Shown: positions 10,619 to 22,706, counted from the first letter of the stretch. The stretch is 64,000 bases of DNA from Parahoeflea halophila (GCF_900220985.1 NZ_OCPC01000006.1:141256-205255), one strand, 5' to 3'. Translations and numbers: made by a program. Notes: a model not told the origin generated them from the letters alone.

Positions 10619-11512
10619 ATGCCATCACCGCGATTAAGACGTCCCCTCGATCATCTCGTGTTGCCGGTCGAGGATCTCGACATTGCGCGCGCCCGGCATT
10701 CAGCGCTCGGATTTACCGTTGCCGCCGACGCGCGCCATCCTTTCGGCACCGAGAACGCCTGTGTCTTCTTCGCCGACGGCACCTATCTCGAACCGCTCGG
10801 CGTCGCCCAGCGCGAGGAATGCGAAGCGGCGGCGCGAAAAGGCAATGTCTTTGTCGCCCGCGATCAGGCCTACCGCTTCCGCAGAAGCGAAAACGGGTTC
10901 TCGGCTCTCGTCGTCGGCTCTGATGATGGCGATGCCGATCACGAACGCTTCGTCGAGCTCGGCATGTCGGGCGGCGAAATGCTGGAATTCTCCCGGCCGA
11001 TGAAAATGCCTGACGGTTCCGAGGATACGGCCAGTTTCAAGCTGGCGTTCGCCGCAGACCTGCGCACGCCGGATTTCTTCGGCTTTGCCGTCGAGCGGAT
11101 AAATGCGCCGGCCGCCGACCGCTCGGCTCTGACCAGGCACCAGAACGGCGTCACGGGCATTTCCGAAGTCATCCTGTCGGAGCCCAACCCGACCGACTTC
11201 CAGTATTTCATCCAGGAACTTGCCTGCAACCGCGAGGTTGACGCCAATTCCTTCGGCATGTCAATCGAGCTCGAGGGCGCCACCATCACGGTCTATAACA
11301 AGGCCGGGCTGGAAACCCATCTCGGCGTCAGCGATCCGTCGCGCGAGCGGGGCCTTACCGGCCGCGCCGTGGTCTACAAGGTCGCCGATCTCGCAGCTGT
11401 TGCAGCGCTGCTCTTGAAAAACGATGTCACCTGCCGCCAGGTGGGTGGACGCCTGGTGGTTGATCCGGCGCCGGGGCAGGGCGCCTATTACTGTTTTGAG
11501 GAAATCCGATGA
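10619..11512 (+). CDS. VOC-superfamily (glyoxalase-like) protein
   Basis: This 297-residue cytoplasmic protein begins with [12 protein letters not shown], the first beta-strand and metal-ligand histidine typical of vicinal-oxygen-chelate proteins, followed by ALGFTV and the [11 protein letters not shown] segment of a Glyoxalase_3-type domain. A second half (about 180-297, with [10 protein letters not shown] at the end) looks like a repeated VOC module. The substrate cannot be told from sequence. The ATG at 10619 has GGAG upstream. Its stop overlaps the kdsA start (ATGA), so the two are translationally coupled; a link to Kdo synthesis is only contextual. Confidence 0.75.
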   Translation: MPSPRLRRPLDHLVLPVEDLDIARARHSALGFTVAADARHPFGTENACVFFADGTYLEPLGVAQREECEAAARKGNVFVARDQAYRFRRSENGFSALVVGSDDGDADHERFVELGMSGGEMLEFSRPMKMPDGSEDTASFKLAFAADLRTPDFFGFAVERINAPAADRSALTRHQNGVTGISEVILSEPNPTDFQYFIQELACNREVDANSFGMSIELEGATITVYNKAGLETHLGVSDPSRERGLTGRAVVYKVADLAAVAALLLKNDVTCRQVGGRLVVDPAPGQGAYYCFEEIR

Positions 11513-12342
11513 GCGCTCCCAACGCCACCGTCACAGCCGGCAACGTCACTTTCGGCAATCATCTGCCGCTGACGCTGATTGCCGGTCCCTGCCAGATGGA
11601 AAGCCGCGAGCATGCCTTCGAGATGGCCGGCAGCCTCAAGGAAATCTGCGGCAGGCTCGGCATCGGTCTGGTCTACAAATCCTCCTTCGACAAGGCCAAC
11701 CGCACCTCGCTGTCGGGCAAGCGCGGCCTCGGCCTCGAAAAGGCAATGGGCGTCTTTGCCGATATCAAGGGTGAGCTCGGCCTGCCGGTGATCACCGATG
11801 TCCACACCGAGGCCCAATGTGCGGAAGTGGCCACGGTCGTTGACATCCTTCAGATCCCGGCCTTTCTGTGCCGCCAGACCGATCTCCTGGTGGCCGCCGC
11901 CAACACCGGTAAGGTAATCAACGTCAAGAAGGGCCAGTTCCTCGCGCCCTGGGACATGAAGAATGTGCTGGCCAAGGTTACCGAAAGCGGTAATGCCAAC
12001 GTGCTGCTGACCGAGCGCGGCGCCTCCTTCGGCTACAACACGCTTGTCTCGGACATGCGCTCGCTGCCGATCATGGCCGGATTTGGCGCGCCCGTCGTCT
12101 TCGACGCCACCCATTCGGTGCAGCAGCCCGGCGGGCAGGGCGGCTCCTCGGGCGGCCAGCGTGAATTCGTCGAGACCCTGTCGCGCGCAGCCGTCGCGGT
12201 CGGCGTCGCGGCTCTGTTCATCGAAACCCACGAAGATCCCGACAACGCGCCCTCCGACGGCCCCAACATGGTGCCGCTCACCGAGATGCCGCGCTTGCTT
12301 GAAACCCTCATGGCATTCGACAGTGTCGCCAAGCGGGCCTGA
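11509..12342 (+). CDS. kdsA: 3-deoxy-8-phosphooctulonate synthase (KDO-8-phosphate synthase)
   Basis: KdsA condenses phosphoenolpyruvate and arabinose 5-phosphate to KDO 8-phosphate for lipopolysaccharide inner core synthesis. The 277 residues include [43 protein letters not shown] and [11 protein letters not shown], all family signatures. The Cys in AGPC occupies the position that binds metal in the metal-dependent class (asparagine in the E. coli enzyme), so this one is probably metal-dependent; that is inference from the motif. It overlaps the upstream VOC gene by four bases and ends at a strong terminator. Confidence 0.96.
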   Translation: MSAPNATVTAGNVTFGNHLPLTLIAGPCQMESREHAFEMAGSLKEICGRLGIGLVYKSSFDKANRTSLSGKRGLGLEKAMGVFADIKGELGLPVITDVHTEAQCAEVATVVDILQIPAFLCRQTDLLVAAANTGKVINVKKGQFLAPWDMKNVLAKVTESGNANVLLTERGASFGYNTLVSDMRSLPIMAGFGAPVVFDATHSVQQPGGQGGSSGGQREFVETLSRAAVAVGVAALFIETHEDPDNAPSDGPNMVPLTEMPRLLETLMAFDSVAKRA

Positions 12343-12375
12343 CTCCCGATACCGCCGTTTTCCGCCTGAAGCAGC

Positions 12376-12411
12376 AAAAAGGCCGCCGGTTTGTCCCCGG
12401 CGGCCTTTTTT
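12376..12411. terminator. Bidirectional rho-independent terminator between kdsA and the chemoreceptor gene
   Basis: A nine-base perfect stem, GGCCGCCGG (12381-12389) with CCGGCGGCC (12397-12405), is flanked by five A on the left and six T on the right. It can therefore end transcripts arriving from kdsA on the plus strand and from the convergent chemoreceptor gene on the minus strand. Confidence 0.9.
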
Positions 12412-12435
12412 ATTCTACCATGTGGATTTGATCTG

Positions 12436-14370
12436 TCAGAACTCGCTCCAGGCTTCTTCCTTGGCAGCGGTGGCCGCGCCGCCGCCAAAGCCGAAGGCCG
12501 AGGCGACCTTGGCTCCGAGTGCCCGGGCAGGGGACTGCGCCGGTTTGGAAGTGGTGCTGGCCGCAACCGGAGTGGTGTGACTGGCGCTGCCATCGGTGGT
12601 GAAGCGGCGCACCAGCCCCTCGAGCTTGACGGCCTCGCCGGAAAGCCCCTGCGTGGCGGCGTTGGTCTCTTCCACCATCGCGGCGTTCTGCTGCGTCATC
12701 TGATCCATCTGGTTGATCGCCGTGTTGATCTCGATGAGCGCGGTGGACTGTTCACGTGCGCCGGTGACGATCGACTGCACCAGATCGTTGATCTTGCCGA
12801 CCTGGCTTTCGATTTCGCCGAGCGCCGTCCCGGTCTCATTGACCAGCGACACGCCGGCGCCGACATGGGTCGAGGAGGTCTCGATCAGGGTCTTGATCTC
12901 CTTGGCCGCGTTCGCCGAACGCTGCGCCAGCTCGCGCACTTCCTGCGCAACGACGGCAAACCCCTTGCCGGCGTCTCCGGCGCGTGCCGCCTCGACGCCG
13001 GCATTGAGCGCCAGCAGGTTGGTCTGGAAGGCGATGTCATCGATGACGGAGATGATCTGACTGATCTGCCTGGATGAGTCCTCGATCTTTTCCATCGCCG
13101 AAATGGCGTTCTTGACCACCATGCCAGACTTCTCGGCACCGGTCTTGGCGGAGCCAACCATGTCACTGGCCTCCTCGGCGCGCTGCGAGGAACTCTTCAC
13201 GGTCGAGGTGATCTCGTCGAGTGCTGCTGCGGTCTCCTCAAGCGAAGCTGCCTGCTGCTACGTGCGCTTGGACAGGTCATCGGCTGCCGAACCCAGCTCT
13301 GAAGATGACTGGCGAACAGAATCTGTGGTTTCGGCAATCTCCGAAAGGGTCGAGTTCAGTTTTTCGATCGATGCATTGAACTCATTCCGCAGCTTCATGT
13401 ATTCGGGGGCGAAAGGCTCGGTGATGCGATAGGTCAGATTGCCGGCTGACAGATTCTCCAATCCACGAGACAGCGCCTCGATGATTTTGACCCGTTCAGC
13501 ATCCTCTTCCGCCTTGCGGGCGGCGGTGGCAGCGTCCTGGGCTTCCTTTTCCTTGCGAACGGTCTCGCCTTGGGCGCGAACTGAATCCCGCTCGATGGCC
13601 GTGTCGCGGAAGAAGGCAACCGACTGGGCCATCTCGCCGATCTCGTCGGTGCGTTCCGCATAGGGCACGTCACGGCTGAAATCGCCGTCCGAAAGGACCC
13701 GCATGTAATCCTTCATGGCCGTCAGCGGTACAATGGCGCGCTGGCGGAAGATGAAAAGCCCGACGAGGAACACGATTACCGACACTACGCTGGCGGCAAG
13801 AGTGACCACCGAATAGAAGCTGTCCTCGGAGGCGGCTTTGCCGCGAAAGTCCTCATCAAACTCGGAAACTTCCGTGACCAGCGATTTGACCGCGGCATCG
13901 CTTGCGAGGAACGATTTGCGCAGTTCATCCAGTGCAATCGTCGCGGCATCAAAATCACCGGCCTCGACTGCAGGAAGGAAGGCGCCGGTCATGGTTTGCC
14001 AGTAGGCTTCGCCTTCTTTCAGAATGCCCGAACTCAGGTGATTGACCAGTTCTTTCTGGTAGCTCGAGTCGAGCCAATATCGCCGGCGGGTCTCGTATTC
14101 CCCTTGCAGTTCCCGGATACGGGCACTGTTCTGTTCGACCAGCGTGGGGTGGACCACGTTTTCATTCGCCAGCATGTAGGATTCAACCACGTAAAGCGGC
14201 GGCGGCAGAATGTCGGCAAGCAAATCCTTGCTGTCAACGATCACGGAATAGGTGGGACCAGTAACCTTGAGCTTGTCGTAGATATTCTTTTGAAGCCCGA
14301 ACGCCGCCACAAGGCCAAGCGTCACAGTTGCCGCGAGCAGCAATAGGCTACGCGAGATGTTGATAGAAAT
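12436..14370 (-). pseudogene. Methyl-accepting chemotaxis protein, interrupted by an in-frame TAG and lacking an ATG start
   Basis: Read through, the frame encodes about 644 residues of a chemoreceptor. It has TM1 (about 6-26), a helical periplasmic sensor domain, TM2 (about 195-215), HAMP, and a signalling domain with the methylation region and the hairpin tip (NLLALNAGVEAARAGDAGKG). The C-terminus AWSEF resembles a CheR-binding pentapeptide. Codon 371 is TAG (13258-13260), between LSKRT and QQAASLEET, where relatives have Glu; the frame is intact on both sides. The best ribosome binding site (GGAAAGGAC, 14371-14383) is followed by ATT at 14368-14370 instead of ATG, and the next residues (SINISRSLLL) align with the ATG-started relic upstream. 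A GTG or TTG further upstream could serve as a weak start. I call it a recent pseudogene; amber readthrough or a sequencing error remain possible. Confidence 0.8.
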
Positions 14371-14584
14371 GTGAGTCCTTTCCGAGGTTGTCACCCTCAA
14401 TTGGATGCGATGTTGTGGTGGCAACCAGGATCAGCACCGATCGCGGTTGTTGGCTTCACGTCATTCGGGGTGTGTCAGCCCTTCGAATATCCCCTAAATA
14501 ACTATGGGTATTCGTGGTTATCGAAACCTTAATCGCCGGTGCCAAGATTGGGAAATTCCGGGTTTCGAGGCTTTCGGTTATCCG

Positions 14585-14792
14585 CAATTGATTGGCGAGC
14601 ATTTAGGGTTCGACCACGTAAAGCGCTGGCGGATTGATGTCGGCGACCAGGTCTTTGCCGTGCGCAAGATCGTGATAGACGATACCGTTGATTCTGAGCT
14701 CTTCGAAGATGTACTTCTTTAGAGCGATTGAGCTGGTGAGGCCGACAGAGACGACTATGCCCAAGAAGGGTTTTTTGAATAGTAAGACTCAT
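14585..14792 (-). pseudogene. Decayed 5' fragment of a second methyl-accepting chemotaxis gene
   Basis: From an ATG at 14792 the minus strand reads MSLTIQKTLLG. After a frameshift it continues as IVVSVGLTSSIALKKYIFEE, then KDLVADINPPALYVVEP, a TAA, and MLANQ. This aligns well with the start of the neighbouring chemoreceptor (SINISRSLLL, then LQKNIYDKL, KDLLADILPPPLYVVES, MLANE). The similarity stops after about 65 codons. It is clearly the wreck of a paralogous receptor gene with at least one frameshift and one stop, probably the product of an old tandem duplication followed by deletion. Confidence 0.75.
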
Positions 14793-16586
<1,794 letters not shown>

Positions 16587-16631
16587 CACGGCGTGCGCCT
16601 TGCATGGCGCAGAATACGGCCAGTCAAGGAG

Positions 16632-16654
16632 CCCGCGCGAAAGCGCGGGTTTTT
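16632..16654 (+). terminator. Rho-independent terminator after eno
   Basis: The stem CCCGCGC (16632-16638) pairs with GCGCGGG (16643-16649) across a GAAA loop and is followed by five T. Confidence 0.9.
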
Positions 16655-16746
16655 GTTTGCAATGCAGCAAGTTGCAGTTTCAGCTAACGCTATATTAAGC
16701 CTGTTGCGGCAGACTGATCGCTTCGCAGGGGTAAGGCGTTTTTCGA

Positions 16747-17055
16747 ATGCGGACACAGTTTAGGAAAAAGCGATTCTGGAGCCGTTGGGTCGTCCCGGTG
16801 CTGTCGGTCGCCTGCTTCAAATATTTCGGTTTTCATTCATGGTCGGGCGCCTACGGTCTGGAATCAGCCGAAGCGCTTGAGATTCGCCGTGTCGAATTGT
16901 CGGAACGGCTTGCAAGCTTGACCGAACGCAGGCAACATCTCGAACGCAAGGTGATGCTGTTGAGCGACGGTGCGGTGGAAGCGGACATGCTTGACGAGCG
17001 GGCGCGGTTTCTGTTGAACGTCGCCCGCGAGGATGAGGTTGTGTATTTCAACTGA
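16747..17055 (+). CDS. FtsB/DivIC-type septum formation initiator
   Basis: A 102-residue single-pass membrane protein. A basic N-terminus (MRTQFRKKRFWSRW) precedes one membrane helix (about 14-38), then a coiled coil (about 40-78) with regular Leu and Arg/Glu spacing, and a short C-terminal segment ending in DEVVYFN, typical of the family. FtsB/DivIC proteins link FtsQ and FtsL in the division complex at the septum. Position between eno and pdhA is the usual one in Rhizobiales. Sequence identity in this family is low, so the call rests on architecture and context. Confidence 0.8.
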   Translation: MRTQFRKKRFWSRWVVPVLSVACFKYFGFHSWSGAYGLESAEALEIRRVELSERLASLTERRQHLERKVMLLSDGAVEADMLDERARFLLNVAREDEVVYFN

Positions 17056-17202
17056 TCCGGCGAGTTAACCTGAATTAAGTTAATCGTCCAATTTTCTAAT
17101 AAAAACAGTTCTCTAGAGCGAATGCCAGCTATGCGTTTATGCGCTTGCTGAACCCCTCCAATTTTCCTATGGTCAATTCACGATACCTAATGGGAGGATG
17201 AG

Positions 17203-18240
17203 ATGGCTACACGCAAAAGCGCCACTGCCGCATCCCGCAAGAAACCGGCTGAGAAAAGCGGGCTGAACGGCGGGATCACCGAGTTCGACAAGGCAACCGA
17301 GCTGGAAGCCTATCGCGAGATGCTTCTTATCCGCCGGTTCGAGGAAAAGGCCGGCCAGCTCTACGGCATGGGCTTCATCGGCGGTTTCTGCCACCTCTAT
17401 ATCGGTCAGGAAGCCGTAGTCGTCGGCATGCAGATGGCGCTCAAGGATGGTGACCAGGTCATCACCGGCTACCGCGACCACGGCCACATGCTGGCCTGCG
17501 GCATGGAAGCACGCGGCGTCATGGCCGAGCTGACCGGCCGCAAGGACGGCTATTCGCATGGCAAGGGCGGCTCCATGCACATGTTCTCCAAGGAGAAGAA
17601 CTTCTACGGCGGTCACGGCATCGTCGGCGCCCAGGTGTCGCTCGGTACCGGTCTCGCCTTCGCCAACAAGTACCGCGGCAATGACAATGTGTCGCTCGCC
17701 TATTTCGGCGACGGCGCCGCCAATCAGGGCCAGGTCTATGAAAGCTTCAACATGGCCGCGCTGTGGAAGCTGCCGGTAATCTACATCGTCGAGAACAACC
17801 GTTACGCCATGGGCACCTCGACGGCGCGCTCCTCGGCCCAGTCGAATTTCTCCCTGCGCGGCAATTCCTTCGGCATCCCCGGCCATCAGGTCGACGGCAT
17901 GGATGTTCGCGCTGTGCACGCGGCAGCCGTCGAGGCGGTTGCCCATTGCCGCTCCGGCAAGGGCCCGATCATCCTCGAGATGCTGACCTACCGCTATCGC
18001 GGCCACTCGATGTCCGACCCGGCGAAATACCGCTCCAAGGACGAGGTGCAGAAGATGCGCTCGGAGAGCGACCCGATCGAACAGGTCAAGGCGCGAATTC
18101 TCGAACTCAAGCATGCCAGCGAAGATGACCTCAAGGCCATCGACAAGAAGGTGCGCGAAGTGGTGGCCGATTCCGCCGACTTCGCCCAGAACAATCCGGA
18201 GCCGGATGCCTCCGAGCTCTACACCGACATTTTGCTCTAA
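17203..18240 (+). CDS. pdhA: Pyruvate dehydrogenase E1 component, alpha subunit
   Basis: With PdhB it forms the thiamine-diphosphate-dependent E1 that decarboxylates pyruvate. Of 345 residues, the first 30 are a basic, Ala/Lys-rich extension usual in alphaproteobacteria. The ThDP/Mg motif runs from GDGAANQG to [10 protein letters not shown]. The segment [14 protein letters not shown] is the loop phosphorylated in mitochondrial homologues; no kinase gene is seen here. ATG at 17203 follows GGGAGGATG. It heads pdhA-pdhB-pdhC with gaps of 14-15 bases. Confidence 0.97.
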   Translation: MATRKSATAASRKKPAEKSGLNGGITEFDKATELEAYREMLLIRRFEEKAGQLYGMGFIGGFCHLYIGQEAVVVGMQMALKDGDQVITGYRDHGHMLACGMEARGVMAELTGRKDGYSHGKGGSMHMFSKEKNFYGGHGIVGAQVSLGTGLAFANKYRGNDNVSLAYFGDGAANQGQVYESFNMAALWKLPVIYIVENNRYAMGTSTARSSAQSNFSLRGNSFGIPGHQVDGMDVRAVHAAAVEAVAHCRSGKGPIILEMLTYRYRGHSMSDPAKYRSKDEVQKMRSESDPIEQVKARILELKHASEDDLKAIDKKVREVVADSADFAQNNPEPDASELYTDILL

Positions 18241-18254
18241 GGGGAGGGAACACC

Positions 18255-19646
18255 ATGCCGATTGATATCCTGATGCCTGCGCTGTCCCCGACCATGGAAG
18301 AGGGCACGCTGTCGAAATGGCTCAAGAACGAGGGTGATACGGTTGCCGCCGGCGACGTGATCGCCGAAATCGAAACCGACAAGGCGACAATGGAAGTCGA
18401 AGCCGTCGACGAGGGCACGATCGGCAAGATCGTCGTCGCCGCCGGCACCGAGAACGTCAAGGTCAATGCGCTAATAGCCGTGCTGCTGGAAGAGGGCGAA
18501 AGCGCCTCCGACATCGGCTCCGGCAAGGCCGCGGAACCTGCCCAGGCTACGGCGGAACCGGAAGCGCCAGCGGCCTCCGAACCGGAAAAGGCAGCACCCG
18601 TTCCGGCAGCCCCCGTCGCCAATGAAGCCCTGTCCGATCCTGCAATCCCCGAGGGCACCGAAATGGTGCCGACCACCGTGCGCGAAGCCCTGCGCGATGC
18701 CATGGCCGAGGAAATGCGCGCCAATGAAGACGTCTTCCTCATGGGCGAGGAAGTGGCCGAATATCAGGGTGCCTACAAGATCAGCCAGGGCCTGCTGCAG
18801 GAATTCGGCGCCCGCCGCGTGGTCGACACCCCGATCACCGAGCACGGCTTTACCGGCATCGCTGTCGGCGCAGCCATGGCCGGCCTCCGCCCGATCGTCG
18901 AGTTCATGACCTTCAACTTCGCCATGCAGGCGATCGACCAGATCATCAACTCCGCTGCCAAGACGCTTTACATGTCCGGTGGCCAGATGGGGGCACCGAT
19001 CGTCTTTCGCGGCGCCAATGGTGCGGCCGCCCGCGTCGGCGCCCAGCACTCCCAGTGCTACGCTGCATGGTACAGCCACATTCCCGGCCTCAAGGTGGTG
19101 ATGCCCTACACGGCAGCCGATGCCAAGGGCCTGCTCAAGGCCGCGATCCGCGATCCGAATCCCGTGATCTTCCTGGAAAACGAGATCATGTACGGCCACA
19201 CTTTCGATGTGCCGAAGATGGATGATTTCGTGTTGCCGATCGGCAAGGCCCGCATCCACAAGAAGGGCAAGGACGTGACCATCGTCTCCTTCGGTATCGG
19301 CATGAGCTACGCCATCAAGGCCGTGGAAGAGCTCTCAGGCATGGGCATCGATGTCGAGTTGATCGACCTGCGTACCATCCGTCCGATGGATCTGCCGACC
19401 GTGATCGAAAGCGTGAAGAAGACCGGCCGTCTGGTCACGGTCGAGGAAGGCTATCCGCAATCCTCGGTCGGCACCGAGATTGCCACGCGCGTTCAGCAAC
19501 AGGCGTTCGATTATCTCGATGCGCCGATCATCACCATCGCGGGCAAGGATGTTCCGATGCCCTACGCGGCCAATCTCGAAAAGCTCGCGCTGCCGAATGT
19601 CGCGGAGATTGTCGATGCGGTCAAAGCCGTCACCTACACGGCTTGA
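18255..19646 (+). CDS. pdhB: Pyruvate dehydrogenase E1 component, beta subunit with N-terminal lipoyl domain
   Basis: A 463-residue E1-beta carrying an extra biotinyl/lipoyl domain (about 1-78, lipoylated Lys43 in ETDKATMEV), an Ala/Pro/Glu-rich linker (about 85-135), then the transketolase-like E1-beta (about 138-460). A lipoyl domain on E1-beta is a known feature of alphaproteobacterial complexes. Its first 80 residues are almost the same as those of PdhC next door, suggesting domain duplication within the operon. ATG at 18255 follows GGGGAGG. Confidence 0.97.
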   Translation: MPIDILMPALSPTMEEGTLSKWLKNEGDTVAAGDVIAEIETDKATMEVEAVDEGTIGKIVVAAGTENVKVNALIAVLLEEGESASDIGSGKAAEPAQATAEPEAPAASEPEKAAPVPAAPVANEALSDPAIPEGTEMVPTTVREALRDAMAEEMRANEDVFLMGEEVAEYQGAYKISQGLLQEFGARRVVDTPITEHGFTGIAVGAAMAGLRPIVEFMTFNFAMQAIDQIINSAAKTLYMSGGQMGAPIVFRGANGAAARVGAQHSQCYAAWYSHIPGLKVVMPYTAADAKGLLKAAIRDPNPVIFLENEIMYGHTFDVPKMDDFVLPIGKARIHKKGKDVTIVSFGIGMSYAIKAVEELSGMGIDVELIDLRTIRPMDLPTVIESVKKTGRLVTVEEGYPQSSVGTEIATRVQQQAFDYLDAPIITIAGKDVPMPYAANLEKLALPNVAEIVDAVKAVTYTA

Positions 19647-19661
19647 GGGGAGGACTGACAG

Positions 19662-21053
19662 ATGCCTATCAACATCACAATGCCCGCCCTGTCGCCGACC
19701 ATGGAGGAGGGCAACCTCGCCAAATGGCTGGTCAAGGAAGGCGACAAGGTTGGCCCCGGTGACGTCATCGCCGAGATCGAGACTGACAAGGCAACAATGG
19801 AAGTGGAGGCTGTCGACGAGGGCACGGTGGCCAAGATCGTCGTTCCCGGCGGCACCGAAGGCGTCAAGGTCAATGCCCTGATTGCCATTCTTGCCGGTGA
19901 AGGCGAAAGCGTCGAGGACGCCGCCAAGGCCGGCGGCGAAGCAGCTCCTGCCACGGAAACACCGAAGGCGGAAGAATCGACCAAGACCGACACCTCCAAG
20001 CAGGATGCTGAAAAATCCGCACCGGCATCCGATCCGGCCGCGAAGCTCGACAAGCCGATCCGCGACCAGAATCCCGGCGCACCTTCACCGGCGCCGACCA
20101 CGAAATCCGGCGAACGGGTATTTTCCTCGCCGCTGGCCCGGCGCATCGCAAAGGATGCCGGTGTGGACGTGGCGCAGATTTCCGGCTCCGGCCCGCATGG
20201 CCGCGTCGTCAAGAAGGATGTCGAGGCAGCGATTGCCTCGGGCACCGGCAAGCCTGCGGCCGCGGATGCGCCCAAGGCCGCAGCTTCGGCAGCACCCGCC
20301 GCAGCGACCAAGGCCATGTCGGACGACGCGGTGCTGAAGAACTTTGCCGAGGGCTCCTACGAGCTCGTCAAGCATGACGGCATGCGCAAGACCATTGCCC
20401 GGCGCCTGCAGGAATCCAAGCAGACCATCCCGCATTTCTACGTCACCGTGGATTGCGAACTCGATGCGCTGCTGGCGCTCAGATCGCAGCTCAACAAGTC
20501 GGCCCCGGTCAGGGACGACAAGCCCGCCTACAAGCTTTCGGTCAACGACATGGTGATCAAGGCGCTGGCGCTGGCGCTGCGCGATGTGCCGGATGCCAAT
20601 GTCTCATGGACCGACGAGAACATGGTGGTGCACAAGCACTCCGATGTCGGCGTTGCCGTCTCGATCCCCGGCGGCCTGATCACCCCGATCATCCGTTCGG
20701 CCGAGCAGAAGACCCTGTCTGCGATCTCCAACGAGATGAAGGATCTCGGCAAGCGCGCCAAGGAGCGCAAGCTCAAGCCCGAGGAATACCAGGGCGGCAC
20801 CACCTCGGTGTCGAACATGGGCATGATGGGCGTCAAGGACTTCGCCGCCGTCATCAATCCGCCGCACGCCACCATTCTGGCTGTCGGTGCCGGCGAACAG
20901 CGCCCGGTGGTCAAGGATGGCGCACTGGCAGTGGCTACGGTGATGAGCGTGACGCTTTCAACCGATCACCGCTGTGTCGACGGCGCGCTTGGTGCCGAAC
21001 TGCTGGCCGCCTTCAAGGGCTACATCGAGAACCCGATGGGAATGCTTGTCTGA
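19662..21053 (+). CDS. pdhC: Dihydrolipoamide acetyltransferase, E2 of pyruvate dehydrogenase
   Basis: E2 moves the acetyl group from lipoate to CoA and forms the core of the complex. The 463 residues comprise one lipoyl domain (1-78, Lys43 in ETDKATMEV), a Pro/Ala/Lys-rich linker, the peripheral E1/E3-binding domain (about 150-186, VFSSPLARRIAKDAGVD), a second linker, and the catalytic domain (about 228-463) ending with the HxxxDG active site in DHRCVDGALGAEL. ATG at 19662 follows AGGGGAGGA. lpdA, the E3 gene, lies 1.65 kb downstream after three small genes. Confidence 0.97.
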   Translation: MPINITMPALSPTMEEGNLAKWLVKEGDKVGPGDVIAEIETDKATMEVEAVDEGTVAKIVVPGGTEGVKVNALIAILAGEGESVEDAAKAGGEAAPATETPKAEESTKTDTSKQDAEKSAPASDPAAKLDKPIRDQNPGAPSPAPTTKSGERVFSSPLARRIAKDAGVDVAQISGSGPHGRVVKKDVEAAIASGTGKPAAADAPKAAASAAPAAATKAMSDDAVLKNFAEGSYELVKHDGMRKTIARRLQESKQTIPHFYVTVDCELDALLALRSQLNKSAPVRDDKPAYKLSVNDMVIKALALALRDVPDANVSWTDENMVVHKHSDVGVAVSIPGGLITPIIRSAEQKTLSAISNEMKDLGKRAKERKLKPEEYQGGTTSVSNMGMMGVKDFAAVINPPHATILAVGAGEQRPVVKDGALAVATVMSVTLSTDHRCVDGALGAELLAAFKGYIENPMGMLV

Positions 21054-21085
21054 GAACTGTCGCGATCCGGAACGGGAGACTGCAC

Positions 21086-21637
21086 ATGGCAGATCAGGAT
21101 GTGAGCGGGACATTCGGCAGAAGCTGGACCTGGATGGCAGCGCTGGCGGTGATCTGTATCATCGGCGGCTTCCTGGCGCTGCTCAACCCGTTTGGGGCGA
21201 CCATCTTCGCCGTCACACTGGCCGGATGGGTGTTCCTGATCCAGGGTGTCATCCAGATCATTCACGCGTTTCGCGTCCGTGACTGGCCGGGCTTCATCTG
21301 GTCGCTCGGCCTTGGCGTTCTGTCGCTGCTCGTCGGTGTCATCCTGGTCGCCGATCCCTTGGCCGGAGCCATCCCGCTGACGCTCTTGGTGGCGGTGCTG
21401 TTTCTGGCCACCGGTGTTGCCAAGATCATGTTCGCTCTGTCGCTCAAACCAGCCAGCGGCTGGGTCTGGGTACTGGTCTCCGGCCTCGTCTCCGCAGCAC
21501 TGGGTGTGTTAATCCTGGCCGGTCTGCCAGCGTCTGCGACCACCATTCTGGGTCTGCTTCTTGGCATCGAACTGGTTTCAAACGGCGTGTTGTTCCTGTT
21601 CGTGGCGCTGGGCTTGCGCAAGCTGGGGCATGAATGA
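21086..21637 (+). CDS. HdeD/DUF308 family membrane protein
   Basis: A 183-residue protein that is almost all membrane: six hydrophobic segments in three pairs, with repeated GxxxLLxG-type turns (ALLNPFGATI, LLVGVILVADPLAGA, LGVLILAGLPASATTI). This is the three-fold HdeD pattern; HdeD is linked to acid resistance in E. coli, but the molecular role is unknown. The ATG at 21086 has CGGGAG upstream. It sits within the pdh region, 32 bases after pdhC, so it may be cotranscribed. Confidence 0.8.
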   Translation: MADQDVSGTFGRSWTWMAALAVICIIGGFLALLNPFGATIFAVTLAGWVFLIQGVIQIIHAFRVRDWPGFIWSLGLGVLSLLVGVILVADPLAGAIPLTLLVAVLFLATGVAKIMFALSLKPASGWVWVLVSGLVSAALGVLILAGLPASATTILGLLLGIELVSNGVLFLFVALGLRKLGHE

Positions 21638-21665
21638 GACTCTGGCTTCCGGTGAAAGGTAGACC

Positions 21666-22307
21666 ATGAAAACCGTGCTCTGCTATGGCGATTCCCTGAC
21701 CTGGGGCTACGACCCCAGGACCCGGGCACGGCATCAGCTGGAAGACCGCTGGCCGACGGTGCTGACCGCTTCGCTGGGCGAGGGCGTGCATGTGGTGGCC
21801 GATGGCCTCAATGGCCGCACCACGGCTTTTGACGACTACACCGGCGACTGCGACCGCAATGGCGCGCGGACGCTGCCGACGGTTCTGCACACGAATGCAC
21901 CGCTGGATCTGGTGATTATCATGCTCGGTTCGAACGACATGAAACCGGTTCTCGCAGGCACCGCGCATGCCGCCTCCAAGGGCATGCGCCGTTTGCTGCA
22001 ACTGGTGAAGCTGCATGCCTGGCCGGTGGACGACCAGGAACCGCCGCAGATCTTGGTGGTCTCGCCGCCGCCGCTGGTGGAAACCGCCGATCCGGATTTC
22101 GCCGCGATGTTCGAGGGCGGCGTTGCCGAGTCGGCCATGCTGGCCTCGTTCTATGCCGATCTGGCCGATGAAACCGGGGCCGGTTTTTTCGATGCCGGCT
22201 CGGTGGCCGCGTGTTCGGCGATCGACGGTGTGCATCTTGATGCAAAGAATACCCGCGCCATCGGCCGCGGATTGGCTCCGGTGGCGCGGCTGCTGTTGGG
22301 GCACTGA
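21666..22307 (+). CDS. SGNH/GDSL-family esterase or acyltransferase
   Basis: A 213-residue cytoplasmic hydrolase with no signal peptide. The four SGNH blocks are present: GDSLTWGYD (nucleophile Ser10), the oxyanion glycine in DGLNGRTT, GSND, and the DGVHLD catalytic Asp/His near the C-terminus. It resembles the arylesterase group with acyl-transfer activity in water. Natural substrate unknown. Start ATG at 21666 follows AAAGGTAG. Confidence 0.85.
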   Translation: MKTVLCYGDSLTWGYDPRTRARHQLEDRWPTVLTASLGEGVHVVADGLNGRTTAFDDYTGDCDRNGARTLPTVLHTNAPLDLVIIMLGSNDMKPVLAGTAHAASKGMRRLLQLVKLHAWPVDDQEPPQILVVSPPPLVETADPDFAAMFEGGVAESAMLASFYADLADETGAGFFDAGSVAACSAIDGVHLDAKNTRAIGRGLAPVARLLLGH

Positions 22308-22394
22308 ATTTTGGACATTTGACCAAGGTCAAGGAGAACAAGGACATAGGGGGACTAGACTGCTTTCATCACCCAGCCAACGAGGAGATGATTG

Positions 22395-22631
22395 ATGGCC
22401 CATACACCCCACGAACTGGCGGAGGAATTTCCCGAGCACGTTGAGAAAATGCACGAGATGAAGCAGGGCGATGCCCATTTTGCCAAGCTCTTCGATGCCT
22501 ATCACGACGTCAACCGGGCCATCCACCGTGCTGAAACCGACATTGAGCCGACAGATGATTTCAACATGGAATCGATGCGCAAGCAGCGCCTGAAGCTCAA
22601 GGATGAAATCTACGGGATGCTGGCCGGCTGA
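22395..22631 (+). CDS. YdcH family protein (DUF465)
   Basis: A 78-residue acidic, fully helical protein with the family pattern: FPEHVEKMHEMKQGDAHFA, then a helix containing DVNRAIHRAE, and the end KQRLKLKDEIYGMLAG. Function unknown; often found near genes of central metabolism. The ATG at 22395 has GAGGAGA seven bases ahead. Confidence 0.85.
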   Translation: MAHTPHELAEEFPEHVEKMHEMKQGDAHFAKLFDAYHDVNRAIHRAETDIEPTDDFNMESMRKQRLKLKDEIYGMLAG

Positions 22632-22706
22632 GACAGCCCGACCTTGCCCCGTAAACCTGGCAGGGCGGACCGTGATCCGTCCGCCCTGACTTAGAGGAGA
22701 CGAGGC

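Noticed and set aside
12391-13077. Plus-strand frame of 228 codons opposite the chemoreceptor
   Set aside because: Begins inside the terminator and mirrors the conserved receptor signalling domain; antisense shadow.
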